Source: Desulfobacterales bacterium
Lineage (GTDB): Bacteria; Desulfobacterota; Desulfobacteria; Desulfobacterales; DAOWNP01
Direction: 5' to 3'
Assembly (NCBI GenBank): GCA_030149595.1
Contig: JASFBI010000033.1
Span: forward strand, 1-9,988
DNA: 9,988 nt
Part shown: positions 1 through 6,558 of the stretch, one piece after another
Numbering within the stretch: position 1 is the stretch's first letter
How the letters are laid out: every line of letters starts with the position of its first letter
The notes under the pieces: model-generated
What the model was told of the DNA's origin: nothing
The model's database searches: none
What the model saw: the letters and a program-made list of their open reading frames with translations, nothing else
Translations under genes and position numbers: made by a program

Positions 1-551
1 AATGAGTCAAAAACAATTTCTCCGCTATTATCACAGATGTAGAGAAGTGTTGAAGCACCATTTAGTGCTTTTTTAAACAGTTTGATATCATAATGATCAA
101 AGGGAGTTTGATCAAGAAATTGAAGCTCTTTGTTCAAATCAATAGAATCATGATTCTTTGCTCCAAAATCTATAATATTTCCTGCTGCTGCAATCTGTAA
201 ACCTGTCTCAAATGGAGATTTACTATTGTCTATCTTCTTCTGAAATTTATCTGCATAAGTCAAAGACAAGATGTTAGATTTTTCTTTCACCTCTGCATAA
301 ATATCAAAATCAGGAGATTCATTTTGTTCCTGAATAATTGCGTCTGCTACACGACGAACGATATGCTGTACGAGAAGATGAGTTGTTTTAGATTTTTCCA
401 GCTCTATACGGGCTACAGTAATAATACGTCTGGTCTGCTCTTTGGTAAGTTTTGCAAAACAAGCTGCCGACCGAGCCTGATTTATAACACAAGAATAACA
501 ATCCGATGCTATACCAGAAAAACGTTTATTATTTTCAATAATAGTACTCAC
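1..551 (-). CDS. DUF89 / ARMT1-like domain protein (partial, C-terminus outside window)
   Basis: The minus frame is open from a GTG at 551 to the left edge: 183 residues of a family usually near 280-300. Visible features are a C-x2-C pair (C18, C21, reading DCYSCVINQA) followed by a helical region, then LQIAAAGNIIDFGAK, and at the end the signature DNSGEIVFD (174-182). These match the bacterial/archaeal branch of DUF89 (PF01937), relatives of which are metal-dependent damage-control phosphatases acting on sugar phosphates; the Asp-Asn of the signature is a metal site in the family. The substrate cannot be told here. GTG was chosen because no other usual start lies between it and the upstream in-frame stop, and a GGAG sits 11 bases before it. 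Arginine is mostly CGT, whereas genes to the right use mainly AGA, and GC is visibly higher; this could reflect a different origin. Family call firm, exact start less so. Confidence 0.82.
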   Translation of the reverse strand, partial: MSTIIENNKRFSGIASDCYSCVINQARSAACFAKLTKEQTRRIITVARIELEKSKTTHLLVQHIVRRVADAIIQEQNESPDFDIYAEVKEKSNILSLTYADKFQKKIDNSKSPFETGLQIAAAGNIIDFGAKNHDSIDLNKELQFLDQTPFDHYDIKLFKKALNGASTLLYICDNSGEIVFDS

Positions 552-646
552 TTTTTCACCATCTCCAATAACAACACAATGTTAAAAGCCGGAGAAAAAA
601 TTAATCTTAAATGATACATAATTTTAATCTACCTGCAAAAAAGATG

Positions 647-675
647 TTAATAACACTTATATTCTATATCGTCAA
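647..675 (-). promoter_or_regulatory. Probable sigma-70-type promoter for the DUF89 gene
   Basis: On the minus strand TTGACG (675-670) is followed after exactly 17 bases by TATTAA (652-647). The -35 matches the consensus at five of six positions. It would start transcription near 640 and give a leader of about 90 bases before GTG 551. This is a pattern match in AT-rich DNA, where chance matches are common; the ideal spacing and the position ahead of a gene are the support. Confidence 0.45.
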
Positions 676-777
676 TAAAAAAGCAAAAGAAAAGGTTGAC
701 TTTTCCTTTTTTAAGTTCTTTTGTATAATGCAAAACATCGCCTTTATTTTAATTATTATTAAACAGATCGTGGAGAC

Positions 778-812
778 GAGACCTTTGAAAATTGCTATTA
801 TTCAAAGGTCTC
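778..812. repeat. Perfect 12-bp inverted repeat (possible operator or hairpin)
   Basis: GAGACCTTTGAA (778-789) and its exact reverse complement TTCAAAGGTCTC (801-812) flank an 11-base spacer. No run of T follows either arm on its strand, so it does not look like a standard intrinsic terminator. It lies about 135 bases before the MBL gene start and about 100 bases behind the DUF89 promoter candidate. A two-fold site for a dimeric regulator, or an RNA hairpin in the leader of the MBL transcript, would both fit. Confidence 0.6.
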
Positions 813-944
813 ATAATATAAAAAAAGGTAATGGTTTGGTTTTATAAGACCTTTATCTTTTTGATTTTTATATTTGCGTTGTTTTTTTGTCTGCTTAATT
901 TTAAAGTTTTTATTCCTTAAAACCATTGTAAAAGGAAATATTAA

Positions 945-1910
945 ATGAGTGAAGAAATATTACCAGATATTTTCAAAGTGGAAATACCTCTTCCAAAAAA
1001 CCCACTAAAAGCAGTTAATTCCTATTTTATTAAAAACAGACACAGAAATCTTATAATTGATACCGGCATGAAGCATCAACTCTGTATAGATGCAATGGAT
1101 AATGCCATTAAAAAACACAATATTGATCTTAATAAAACCGATTTTTTCATAACCCATCTCCATGCAGATCATATGGGTCTTGTTAAATACCTGGCATCAG
1201 ATTCATCTGTAATTTATTTTAATAAACCTGATGCAGATATTTTAAAAAGTGATGATTTTTTTGATAAAATGGCGGATTTTGCCAATATAAGCGGATTTGG
1301 CAGAGAAAGTCTGAATCAGGCTTTTAAAGATCATCCTGGTACAAAATACAGTCCTAAAACATAGCCTGCATTTAAAATAATAAAAGAAGACCATGTTATT
1401 AATATTGGAAACTACAGCTTAAAATGTCTTAAAACACCAGGGCATACCAAAGGGCATATGTGTCTGTTTGAACCTGAAAAAAAAATACTTTTTTCAGGAG
1501 ATCACATATTAGGAAGTATAACGCCAAACATATCTTTGTGGTCACTTGATGATAATCCCTTAAAAGACTATTTTAAAAGTCTTGAAAAAATTAAACTTCT
1601 TAATGTATCAGTGGTTCTTCCAGGGCACAGACATGTTTTTAAAGATTGTAATAAAAGAGTAAATCAGCTTTTTGCCCATCATGAAAACAGGCTGGATGAA
1701 GTTTTAACTATTATTAAACAGGGAGAAAAAAACCCCTTTGAAACTGCTGCAAATATGTCATGGGCTCTTAGTTATAACTCCTGGGATCTGTTTCCTGTTA
1801 TGCAGAAATGGTTTGCAACATCAGAAGCTTTTGCACACTTAAAATATTTAAAATATTTAAAAAAAATAAAACAGACAACCAGAAATTCAACTATATTTTA
1901 CCATATTTAA
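945..1910 (+). pseudogene. MBL-fold metallo-hydrolase interrupted by one in-frame TAG
   Basis: One frame runs from ATG 945 to TAA 1908-1910 (321 codons), broken only by TAG at 1362-1364 (codon 140). Both halves are clearly one metallo-beta-lactamase-fold hydrolase: D40-T-G, the metal site HLHADH (71-76), TPGHTKGH (164-171), SGDH with bridging Asp186, and PGH (226-228). The C-terminal part (about 250-310) resembles the helical/winged region of LACTB2/glyoxalase-like members. Such enzymes use two metal ions, often Zn, to hydrolyse thioesters, esters or phosphodiesters; the substrate is unknown. Total length is normal for the subgroup. If TAG stops translation, the 139-residue product lacks half its metal ligands; a restart at ATG 1458 would lack the HxHxDH half. 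The frame does not shift. Near the 3' end TTAAAATAT is repeated in tandem (codes LKYLKYL). Followed after 35 bases by the hotdog gene, probably co-transcribed. Could be a recent pseudogene, a sequencing error, or pyrrolysine/readthrough. Confidence 0.8.
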
Positions 1911-1945
1911 TTTTTCGGAAAATACTTTGAAATGAGGCTGTTTTT

Positions 1946-2821
1946 ATGAGCAAAGATTATATTTATAAATACTTTGACAATGTACCCTATCATAAAAGGC
2001 TTGGTGTAAAATTAAAAGAGATATGTAAAGATACATTAAAACTGGATCTGCCTTTTATTGAGAAAAACTCAGATTTTGGTGATGTGTTGCATGGTGGTAT
2101 TGATGCATCTCTAATAAGCATTACAGCTAAGTATCTAATTTTATCATCTCTTGATACAGAACTTGACAATTATCAGATATCAATAATTCAGCAAGATGTT
2201 CAATATCTTTCAGCAGCTGTTTCAGAACCTGTAACTGCTGTTGGTACAATATTAAAACAGGGAAAAGAACTTGCCTTTGTAAGCATAGACATATTGAAAA
2301 AAAACAGTGTGTTTGTGGCAAGGGGGATTGTTACCTTAAGATACAGCAGGAAACCTGCTCCAGAGTATGAAATATATCCTGAAAACATTAACTGGGAAAC
2401 TTTTTATAAAAAACCATATATGCTCAGTCCTATGGCAGAAATTGCATCTGGACAGGGATTTATCAAAGATGTGGGAATGAATTATCTCCATATGGATAAC
2501 AGAACATCCATAATAAAACTCGATTTTAGAAATGAACTTTCCACTGATGGGAAAAATTTCCACGAAGGTATTATTACTGCTTTGTCTGATACAGCAGGAG
2601 CCATGGCTGCATGGGCCTCAATTTCAATAGGTCTTCATAAAGCATCAACACCTGCAATACAGATGAATTTTTTTGATCTTTCAAAGGGAGATAATATTAT
2701 TGCCCTGGGCAAAGTATTAAGTAAAAAAGCAGAATCTTTTATAAGTGAAGTTTCTGTTGTTTGTGAAAATAGCCATACAATAATTGCCAAAAGTGTTGTT
2801 GTTTACAGAATTGTAATATAA
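1946..2821 (+). CDS. Tandem hotdog-fold (PaaI-like) thioesterase family protein
   Basis: A 291-residue protein with two hotdog domains of about 140 residues each. The first carries LHGGIDASL (48-56) and the second HEGIITALSDTAGA (206-219), both in the position of the HGG-helix motif of PaaI-type acyl-CoA thioesterases. In PaaI the catalytic Asp lies nine residues after the motif His: the second domain has Asp215 there, the first has Ser58, so by this comparison only the second half keeps that residue. Each half ends in the typical long beta strands (for example FVARGIVTLRYSRK). The likely reaction is acyl-CoA thioester hydrolysis in the cytoplasm; the acyl group is unknown. TGAGG (1933-1937) sits 8 bases before ATG 1946. 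The 35-base gap to the MBL gene suggests one operon, and both families hydrolyse thioesters, so a shared substrate path is possible but inferred. Confidence 0.8.
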   Translation: MSKDYIYKYFDNVPYHKRLGVKLKEICKDTLKLDLPFIEKNSDFGDVLHGGIDASLISITAKYLILSSLDTELDNYQISIIQQDVQYLSAAVSEPVTAVGTILKQGKELAFVSIDILKKNSVFVARGIVTLRYSRKPAPEYEIYPENINWETFYKKPYMLSPMAEIASGQGFIKDVGMNYLHMDNRTSIIKLDFRNELSTDGKNFHEGIITALSDTAGAMAAWASISIGLHKASTPAIQMNFFDLSKGDNIIALGKVLSKKAESFISEVSVVCENSHTIIAKSVVVYRIVI

Positions 2822-2848
2822 AATCCTTAAAAATTTGTTTGGTGTTAG

Positions 2849-2880
2849 AAACCTGTAAGCTTTATAAGATTACAGGTTTT
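2849..2880 (+). terminator. Hairpin with short T-run after the hotdog gene
   Basis: AAACCTGTAA (2849-2858) pairs perfectly with TTACAGGTTT (2870-2879), and the loop itself holds CTT...AAG that can extend the pairing. A TTTT run closes the structure (2877-2880) and is followed by AAAA, so the T-run is short. It lies 28 bases after the hotdog stop codon and 40 bases before the start of the next gene. An intrinsic terminator ending the MBL-hotdog unit is the simplest reading; partial read-through into the small gene, or an attenuator, is possible. Confidence 0.55.
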
Positions 2881-2919
2881 AAAATTGAACCTTTTTTAAA
2901 ACAGAAAAGGAGAATAGTT

Positions 2920-3156
2920 TTGAGTGAAATAAGAATGACTGGAGAGATTAGAACTGATTATGATTGTGAAGCAACAGGAATGCCGGCAGAAAGATGGGGA
3001 GAGGCTGTTTTTAAAGTAGGAGAGCATGAAATAGTTCTTGAAGTAAGTGTTGAAAAAGACACTATTGTTGCAATAATGGTTGATGAAGATGCTGTATGGA
3101 AAGGTACTCTATCAGGACTAAAACAGCTGCTGCAAAAAGAGATTAAAGGAAAATAA
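2920..3156 (+). CDS. Small conserved-looking protein of unknown function (78 aa, TTG start)
   Basis: I do not recognise this protein. The start is set at TTG 2920 because AAGGAG (2907-2912) lies 7 bases before it, the best ribosome site in the window. An in-frame TTG at 2839 would place the terminator hairpin inside the coding sequence, and the first 27 codons from there look non-coding. ATG 2935 is an alternative start. The product is acidic and soluble, with alternating charged and hydrophobic residues that suggest beta strands (about 26-60, including FKVGEHEIVLEVSV and TIVAIMVDEDAVW), then a C-terminal helix (GLKQLLQKEIKGK). No signal peptide, membrane segment or metal motif is visible. 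It ends 25 bases from the stop of the convergent RNA methyltransferase gene. Codon pattern and ribosome site support a real gene. Confidence 0.7.
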   Translation: MSEIRMTGEIRTDYDCEATGMPAERWGEAVFKVGEHEIVLEVSVEKDTIVAIMVDEDAVWKGTLSGLKQLLQKEIKGK

Positions 3157-3181
3157 GAATAAAATCTTGTCATATGAAACT

Positions 3182-4372
3182 CTATATTTTCCCATAAAGA
3201 AGATTAAGCGTAAGACCTCCATGGGTAAAAGAGATGGTGCTAAAATTAAAATCTTTTTTTACGGATATATACTTTGGAGTAATAACAGCAAACTTCCAGC
3301 CTTGATAATCCATATTCAGTTTTTTAAAAATACCCTGGAAAAGTTTTCTGCTTTGAGTTTTTGAACCCATTCTGTGGCCATAGGGTGGATTTATAACAAC
3401 AAGCCCTTTTTTACCTGTTACCTGTTTTGGAGAAAATAAAAAAAAATCCATGCAGGAGATTTTAATAGCAGGCTTAAAGGGGAATTTTTTTATCTGATCT
3501 TCAAATGTTTTACACCTGTCTTTATTAATGTCAGAGCTAAAAATATTTACATCTTTTAATAAAGAGATATTTTCAGCTTCTTTTTTTCTTATATAGAGCC
3601 ATCTTTTCTCACTAAAACAGGGCCAGTCCATAAATGCAAAATCTCTGTTCCAGCCCCTGGGGATTTTACACTGTTTTAATGCCGCTTCTATAGAGAATGT
3701 CCCGCTTCCGCACATGGGATCCATAAGAGGTTCCTCTATGTCATACCCTGCAATAGCGAGTATTGAAGACGCGGTCGTTTCTCTTACAGGAGCAGGTGTT
3801 TTATGTTTTTTTATTCCTCTTTTATGGAGCAGTTCTCCGCTGGTATCTAAAGAGATAGTGCATACATCATCTACCATACGCACAAAAATCTGCATACAGC
3901 TGGATTTCACCTTATCTGCCTTTTTAAAAAAAGCACTGTTTTTTCTTGTATCAATGCTTTTTAATATAGAATCGGATACGGCTCCTTTATGATAAATTCT
4001 TGATGTTTTTGTTGTAACATTTACTTTGGTTATCAAGTTTTCAGGTAGATACAATTCCCATGCAATATCAGATATTTTTTTTTCAAACTGTCTTAAATTT
4101 GATGCTTTAAAGGTTAAAATTCTCATTAAAATTTTATTTGCAGTAGACAGCTTTAAGTTGGCAAAATAACAATCATGCAGCTTTCCGGAAAACTCAACAC
4201 CTCCGATTTCAATACGCATATCTGTTATATCCGGTAAAATATCTTCAAGTTCTTTTTTACAAAGATATTCAAGGTTTGGAGGTGTTACTGCAAAAAATGT
4301 TTTAGTCTTTCCAATTACATGCCGCTTAATACGTTTTTCCAAAGTTTTTTGTAGTGACTGGTTATTTTTCAT
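3182..4372 (-). CDS. THUMP-domain class I SAM-dependent RNA methyltransferase (RlmL/YpsC-like)
   Basis: A 396-residue protein of the COG0116 family, which modifies guanine in 23S rRNA (E. coli RlmL makes m2G2445; B. subtilis YpsC is a standalone relative). Residues about 25-120 form the N-terminal ferredoxin-like/THUMP RNA-binding part (FFAVTPPNLEYLCKKEL, GGVEFSG). LLHKRGIKKHKTPAPVRETTAS (from 181) is the usual lead into the catalytic domain. SAM-binding motif I is DPMCGSGT (218-225), the acidic ribose site is SSDIN (279-283), and the catalytic NPPYG is at 328-332. It lacks the RlmK half that is fused in E. coli RlmL, so its length is that of the standalone form. ATG 4372 overlaps the TAA of the upstream transglycosylase gene by one base (TAATG) and has no strong ribosome site of its own, so translation is probably coupled. 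It ends in TAG with a TGA four codons later. The exact target base is inferred from family. Confidence 0.88.
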   Translation of the reverse strand: MKNNQSLQKTLEKRIKRHVIGKTKTFFAVTPPNLEYLCKKELEDILPDITDMRIEIGGVEFSGKLHDCYFANLKLSTANKILMRILTFKASNLRQFEKKISDIAWELYLPENLITKVNVTTKTSRIYHKGAVSDSILKSIDTRKNSAFFKKADKVKSSCMQIFVRMVDDVCTISLDTSGELLHKRGIKKHKTPAPVRETTASSILAIAGYDIEEPLMDPMCGSGTFSIEAALKQCKIPRGWNRDFAFMDWPCFSEKRWLYIRKKEAENISLLKDVNIFSSDINKDRCKTFEDQIKKFPFKPAIKISCMDFFLFSPKQVTGKKGLVVINPPYGHRMGSKTQSRKLFQGIFKKLNMDYQGWKFAVITPKYISVKKDFNFSTISFTHGGLTLNLLYGKI

Positions 4373-4968
4373 TATAAGGTTTTTTCTTTTTTTTTATATG
4401 TACAGTAATATTTCATAACTCTTTTTACAAACTGTTTTGTTTCAGAAAAAGGAGGTATGCTCTTGTATTTTAAAACAGCATTAGGTCCTGCATTATATGC
4501 TGCTAAAGCAAGGGAAAGGTCTCCTTTAAATTTTTCAAGAAGATATTTTATATAAAAGGTACCTCCATTAATATTTTCCATGGGATCAAAGGGATCATTT
4601 ATTTCTAAACTTTTAAAGTTTTTTGGCATAATCTGCATAAGCCCCATGGCTCCTGCTTTTGAAACAGCTTTTAAACAAAAATCCGACTCTACCTTTATCA
4701 TGGCTTTTACCAATGCAAAAGATATTTTATGTTTTTTTGAAGCTTTTTTTATAATATGATCATATTTTGTGTGTGAATATAGACCAAGGGAGTTTATTTT
4801 TTGTTCTTTAAAATACAATCTGCCTTTTCCTGCAACAGGGATATTAGTATAATGAAGATTTCCGTTGTGATCAACAGACATAAAAATATCTGCGGCAGAT
4901 TCTGTCTGGTTTAAGAAAAATACAGACATAAATAAAAAGGATAAAACTATTTTTTTGTTTAACTTCAA
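4372..4968 (-). CDS. Secreted lytic transglycosylase: DUF4124 + SLT domain
   Basis: A 198-residue exported enzyme that would cleave the MurNAc-GlcNAc bond of peptidoglycan in the periplasm. Residues 1-26 form a signal peptide (KKIVLSFLFMSVFFL core, likely cut after ESAA). Residues 27-55 match DUF4124, a short module common ahead of SLT domains (DIFMSVDHNGNLHYTNIP). The SLT domain spans about 65-190: catalytic Glu94 in KVESDF, then GAMGLMQIMP (106-115) and AAYNAGPNAV (156-165), all diagnostic of the Slt70/MltC-like family 1 fold. The start is TTG 4968: AGGGGAGG (4980-4973) is a strong ribosome site although only 4 bases away, and the signal peptide fits this start. Its stop overlaps the start of the methyltransferase gene, so the two are one unit. 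It could share the radA transcript, which ends 116 bases upstream. Confidence 0.88.
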   Translation of the reverse strand: MKLNKKIVLSFLFMSVFFLNQTESAADIFMSVDHNGNLHYTNIPVAGKGRLYFKEQKINSLGLYSHTKYDHIIKKASKKHKISFALVKAMIKVESDFCLKAVSKAGAMGLMQIMPKNFKSLEINDPFDPMENINGGTFYIKYLLEKFKGDLSLALAAYNAGPNAVLKYKSIPPFSETKQFVKRVMKYYCTYKKKEKTL

Positions 4969-4980
4969 AAAACCTCCCCT
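4969..4980 (-). promoter_or_regulatory. Strong ribosome site that fixes a TTG start
   Basis: AGGGGAGG (4980-4973 on the minus strand) followed by TTTT and then TTG. The spacing of 4 bases is shorter than usual, and the site is preceded by a long A-rich tract (about 4981-4998), which usually keeps the site unstructured. It decides the start of the DUF4124-SLT gene, since the next Met lies inside the signal peptide. Confidence 0.6.
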
Positions 4981-4996
4981 TTTTTTATTTTTTTTT

Positions 4997-5038
4997 ATGA
5001 AAGAATGTAAAATTAATACGTATCTTTCATGATTTGTT
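4997..5038. repeat. Palindromic repeat, copy A (downstream of radA)
   Basis: Begins ATGAAAGAA and ends TCTTTCATGATTTGTT. The ends ATGAAAGA (4997-5004) and TCTTTCAT (5023-5030) are exact inverted repeats around an 18-base spacer. A diverged copy in the same orientation lies at 6559-6601, with roughly 34 of 43 aligned positions the same by eye. After this copy, 39 bases (5039-5077) containing a hairpin precede CTGTTATTTAAAA (5078-5090), a string that directly continues copy B. Confidence 0.6.
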
Positions 5039-5040
5039 GT

Positions 5041-5073
5041 GGGTAAATCAGGGTGAAAAATCCAGATTTGCCC
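5041..5073 (-). terminator. Hairpin after radA (possible terminator without T-run)
   Basis: GGGTAAATCAGG (5041-5052) pairs with CCAGATTTGCCC (5062-5073) with one mismatch and one G-T pair around a 9-base loop. It starts 12 bases beyond the radA stop on the minus strand. No T-run follows on that strand (the transcript continues ACAACAAATC), so it is not a textbook intrinsic terminator; it may protect the 3' end or partly stop transcription before the transglycosylase gene. Confidence 0.45.
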
Positions 5074-5084
5074 ATGGCTGTTAT

Positions 5085-6455
5085 TTAAAACATAACTTCT
5101 ATACCTCCTGAAACAGTTTTAACTCCCAAAAGTTCAATTCCATTTATATTTTTCATGCGTTTTAAACTGCTTTTGGGTAAAATACATTTAGTGAATCCCA
5201 TTTTTTTTGCCTCAGCAACTCTTATTTCAGCATGACTTATGGCTCTTACCTCTCCTGTTAATCCAACTTCACCCATAACAATGGTATTATTTCCCAAAGG
5301 AGTATCCAAAAAACTTGAAGCTATGGCTGCTATAATGCCGAGATCTACAGCAGGTTCATTAATTTTGACACCACCTGCAACATTCATAAAAATATCATGT
5401 CCCATGAGATGCATACCAAGTTTTTTTTCCATAACAGCTGCAAGAAGAGCAACTCTGTTTTGATCAAGACCAAGAATTGTTCTTCTTGGAGTTCCAAAAT
5501 TTGTACTGCTGGCAAGAGCCTGAAGTTCAACTAAAATAGGACGTGTTCCTTCCATACTGGCAGTTACAACAGAACCTGCCTCTTTTTCAGGACGCTCTGT
5601 TAAAAAAACAGCTGATGGATTTTTCACCTCAAAAAGTCCTGCTTCTTTCATTTCAAAAACACCGATCTCATTTGTTGAACCAAACCTGTTTTTAACGGCC
5701 CTTAGTATTCGGAATATGTTATCCTTATCCCCTTCAAAGTATAAAACCGTATCCACCATGTGCTCCATAATACGAGGTCCTGCAATAGTTCCATCTTTTG
5801 TAACATGACCCACAAGAAAAACAGCTATCCCTGTTTTTTTTGCAAAAATCATAAGCCGCATTGTAGATTCCCGTACCTGGGAAACACTTCCGGGAGCAGA
5901 TGAAATATCTCCATTGAACATGGTTTGAATGGAATCAATCACAAGAATATCTGGTTGTACTGATTTTACCATATTAAAAATAGAGTCAAGATCAATTTCA
6001 GAAACTACAATAAGCTTGGATGATAAAGAATTAAGCCTTTTGCCCCTTATCTTTATCTGCTTAACAGACTCTTCTCCTGATACATAAAAAACCTTATAAT
6101 CCATTGAAGCATACCCAAAAAGAGCCTGGAGCATAAGTGTGGACTTCCCTATGCCAGGATCACCTCCAATCACTATTAAAGACCCCGATACAAGCCCGCC
6201 CCCCAGTACTCTGTCAAACTCTCCTATTTTTGAAAAAACGCGAACCTCATCTGTAATATCCACAGAATCAATGGGAACAGGTTCTGCATAAAATTTATTT
6301 TGCTGTATGGCAGGATTTTTAAAAAGATTTGATGTTTTTACTGTCTCTTCAACAATTGTATCCCACATTCCACATTCAGAACATTTACCCATCCATTTGG
6401 CAGCTTTATAACCGCACTCTCTGCAAAAATAGACTTTTTTAATCTTTTTTTTCAA
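5085..6455 (-). CDS. radA: DNA repair protein RadA
   Basis: A complete 456-residue RadA, the usual family length. RadA is a RecA-like ATPase/branch-migration helicase that processes recombination intermediates on DNA. Order of parts: a C4 zinc finger (C11, C14, C25, C28), Walker A GDPGIGKST (98-106), Walker B LVIDS (171-175), the RadA-specific KNRFG motif (255-259), and a C-terminal Lon-protease-like domain (about 285-456) without the Lon catalytic serine signature (here EPAVDLG, 368-373). The start is TTG 6455: AAAGGTG (6469-6463) lies 7 bases before it, and the N-terminus then aligns with other RadA proteins. The gene stands between copies A and B of a palindromic repeat; its stop codon lies inside the CTGTTATTTAAAA string shared with copy B. 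No neighbour in the window is a functional partner except recB-like, 2.5 kb away and unlinked. Confidence 0.96.
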   Translation of the reverse strand: MKKKIKKVYFCRECGYKAAKWMGKCSECGMWDTIVEETVKTSNLFKNPAIQQNKFYAEPVPIDSVDITDEVRVFSKIGEFDRVLGGGLVSGSLIVIGGDPGIGKSTLMLQALFGYASMDYKVFYVSGEESVKQIKIRGKRLNSLSSKLIVVSEIDLDSIFNMVKSVQPDILVIDSIQTMFNGDISSAPGSVSQVRESTMRLMIFAKKTGIAVFLVGHVTKDGTIAGPRIMEHMVDTVLYFEGDKDNIFRILRAVKNRFGSTNEIGVFEMKEAGLFEVKNPSAVFLTERPEKEAGSVVTASMEGTRPILVELQALASSTNFGTPRRTILGLDQNRVALLAAVMEKKLGMHLMGHDIFMNVAGGVKINEPAVDLGIIAAIASSFLDTPLGNNTIVMGEVGLTGEVRAISHAEIRVAEAKKMGFTKCILPKSSLKRMKNINGIELLGVKTVSGGIEVMF

Positions 6456-6473
6456 ACCTGAACACCTTTAAAT

Positions 6474-6509
6474 ATTTTATATAAAATTCCGTCCAACAGA
6501 CCGTAATTA
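6474..6509 (-). promoter_or_regulatory. Candidate promoter region of radA
   Basis: A 14-base perfect palindrome, ATTTTATATAAAAT (6474-6487), lies 19 bases upstream of the radA TTG start. On the minus strand it provides a TATATA/TATAAA -10-like box; TTACGG stands 17 bases before the TATATA form, a weak -35. The placement would give a leader of only about 20 bases that still contains the AAAGGTG ribosome site. Pattern-based only. Confidence 0.35.
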
Positions 6510-6558
6510 TGAGAGTTTCAATTTTCATTGTGACAGATAAATCTACCATGTATGTTAT

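Larger units (their letters stand above)
552..944. other. Intergenic region between divergent genes
   Basis: This 393-base stretch separates the minus-strand DUF89 gene from the plus-strand MBL gene. It holds a probable minus-strand promoter (647-675), a perfect inverted repeat (778-812) and T-rich sequence from about 840 to 925. Short open frames here on the plus strand have composition-driven Ile/Lys/Phe-rich translations with no family resemblance, so I call no gene. The MBL gene has a good ribosome site just upstream (AAAGGA, AGGA at 933-936, 8 bases before ATG 945), but I could not pick out a convincing plus-strand promoter with normal spacing. Confidence 0.7.

Noticed and set aside
548..619. 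A 23-codon minus-strand frame starting at ATG 619 and ending in a TGA that overlaps the DUF89 GTG start; possible leader peptide.
   Set aside because: It has only a weak, distant ribosome site and no attenuator-like codon run or hairpin pair; not enough to call.
696..729. Plus-strand TTGACT with a perfect TATAAT, looking like a strong promoter for the MBL gene.
   Set aside because: The boxes are 22 bases apart, far from the usual 16-18, and the hexamer at proper spacing (TTTTCC) is no -35.
324..847. Plus-strand open frames in the first 850 bases.
   Set aside because: The first lies opposite the DUF89 coding sequence, which has clear family motifs; the second is low-complexity translation of AT-rich intergenic DNA.
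1362..1457. A frameshift or selenocysteine as explanation for the broken MBL gene.
   Set aside because: Both halves are in the same frame with continuous homology-like sequence between them, and the codon is TAG, not TGA.
2839..2919. A longer form of the 78-residue protein starting at TTG 2839.
   Set aside because: It would code through the terminator-like hairpin and has no ribosome site, while TTG 2920 has an ideal one.
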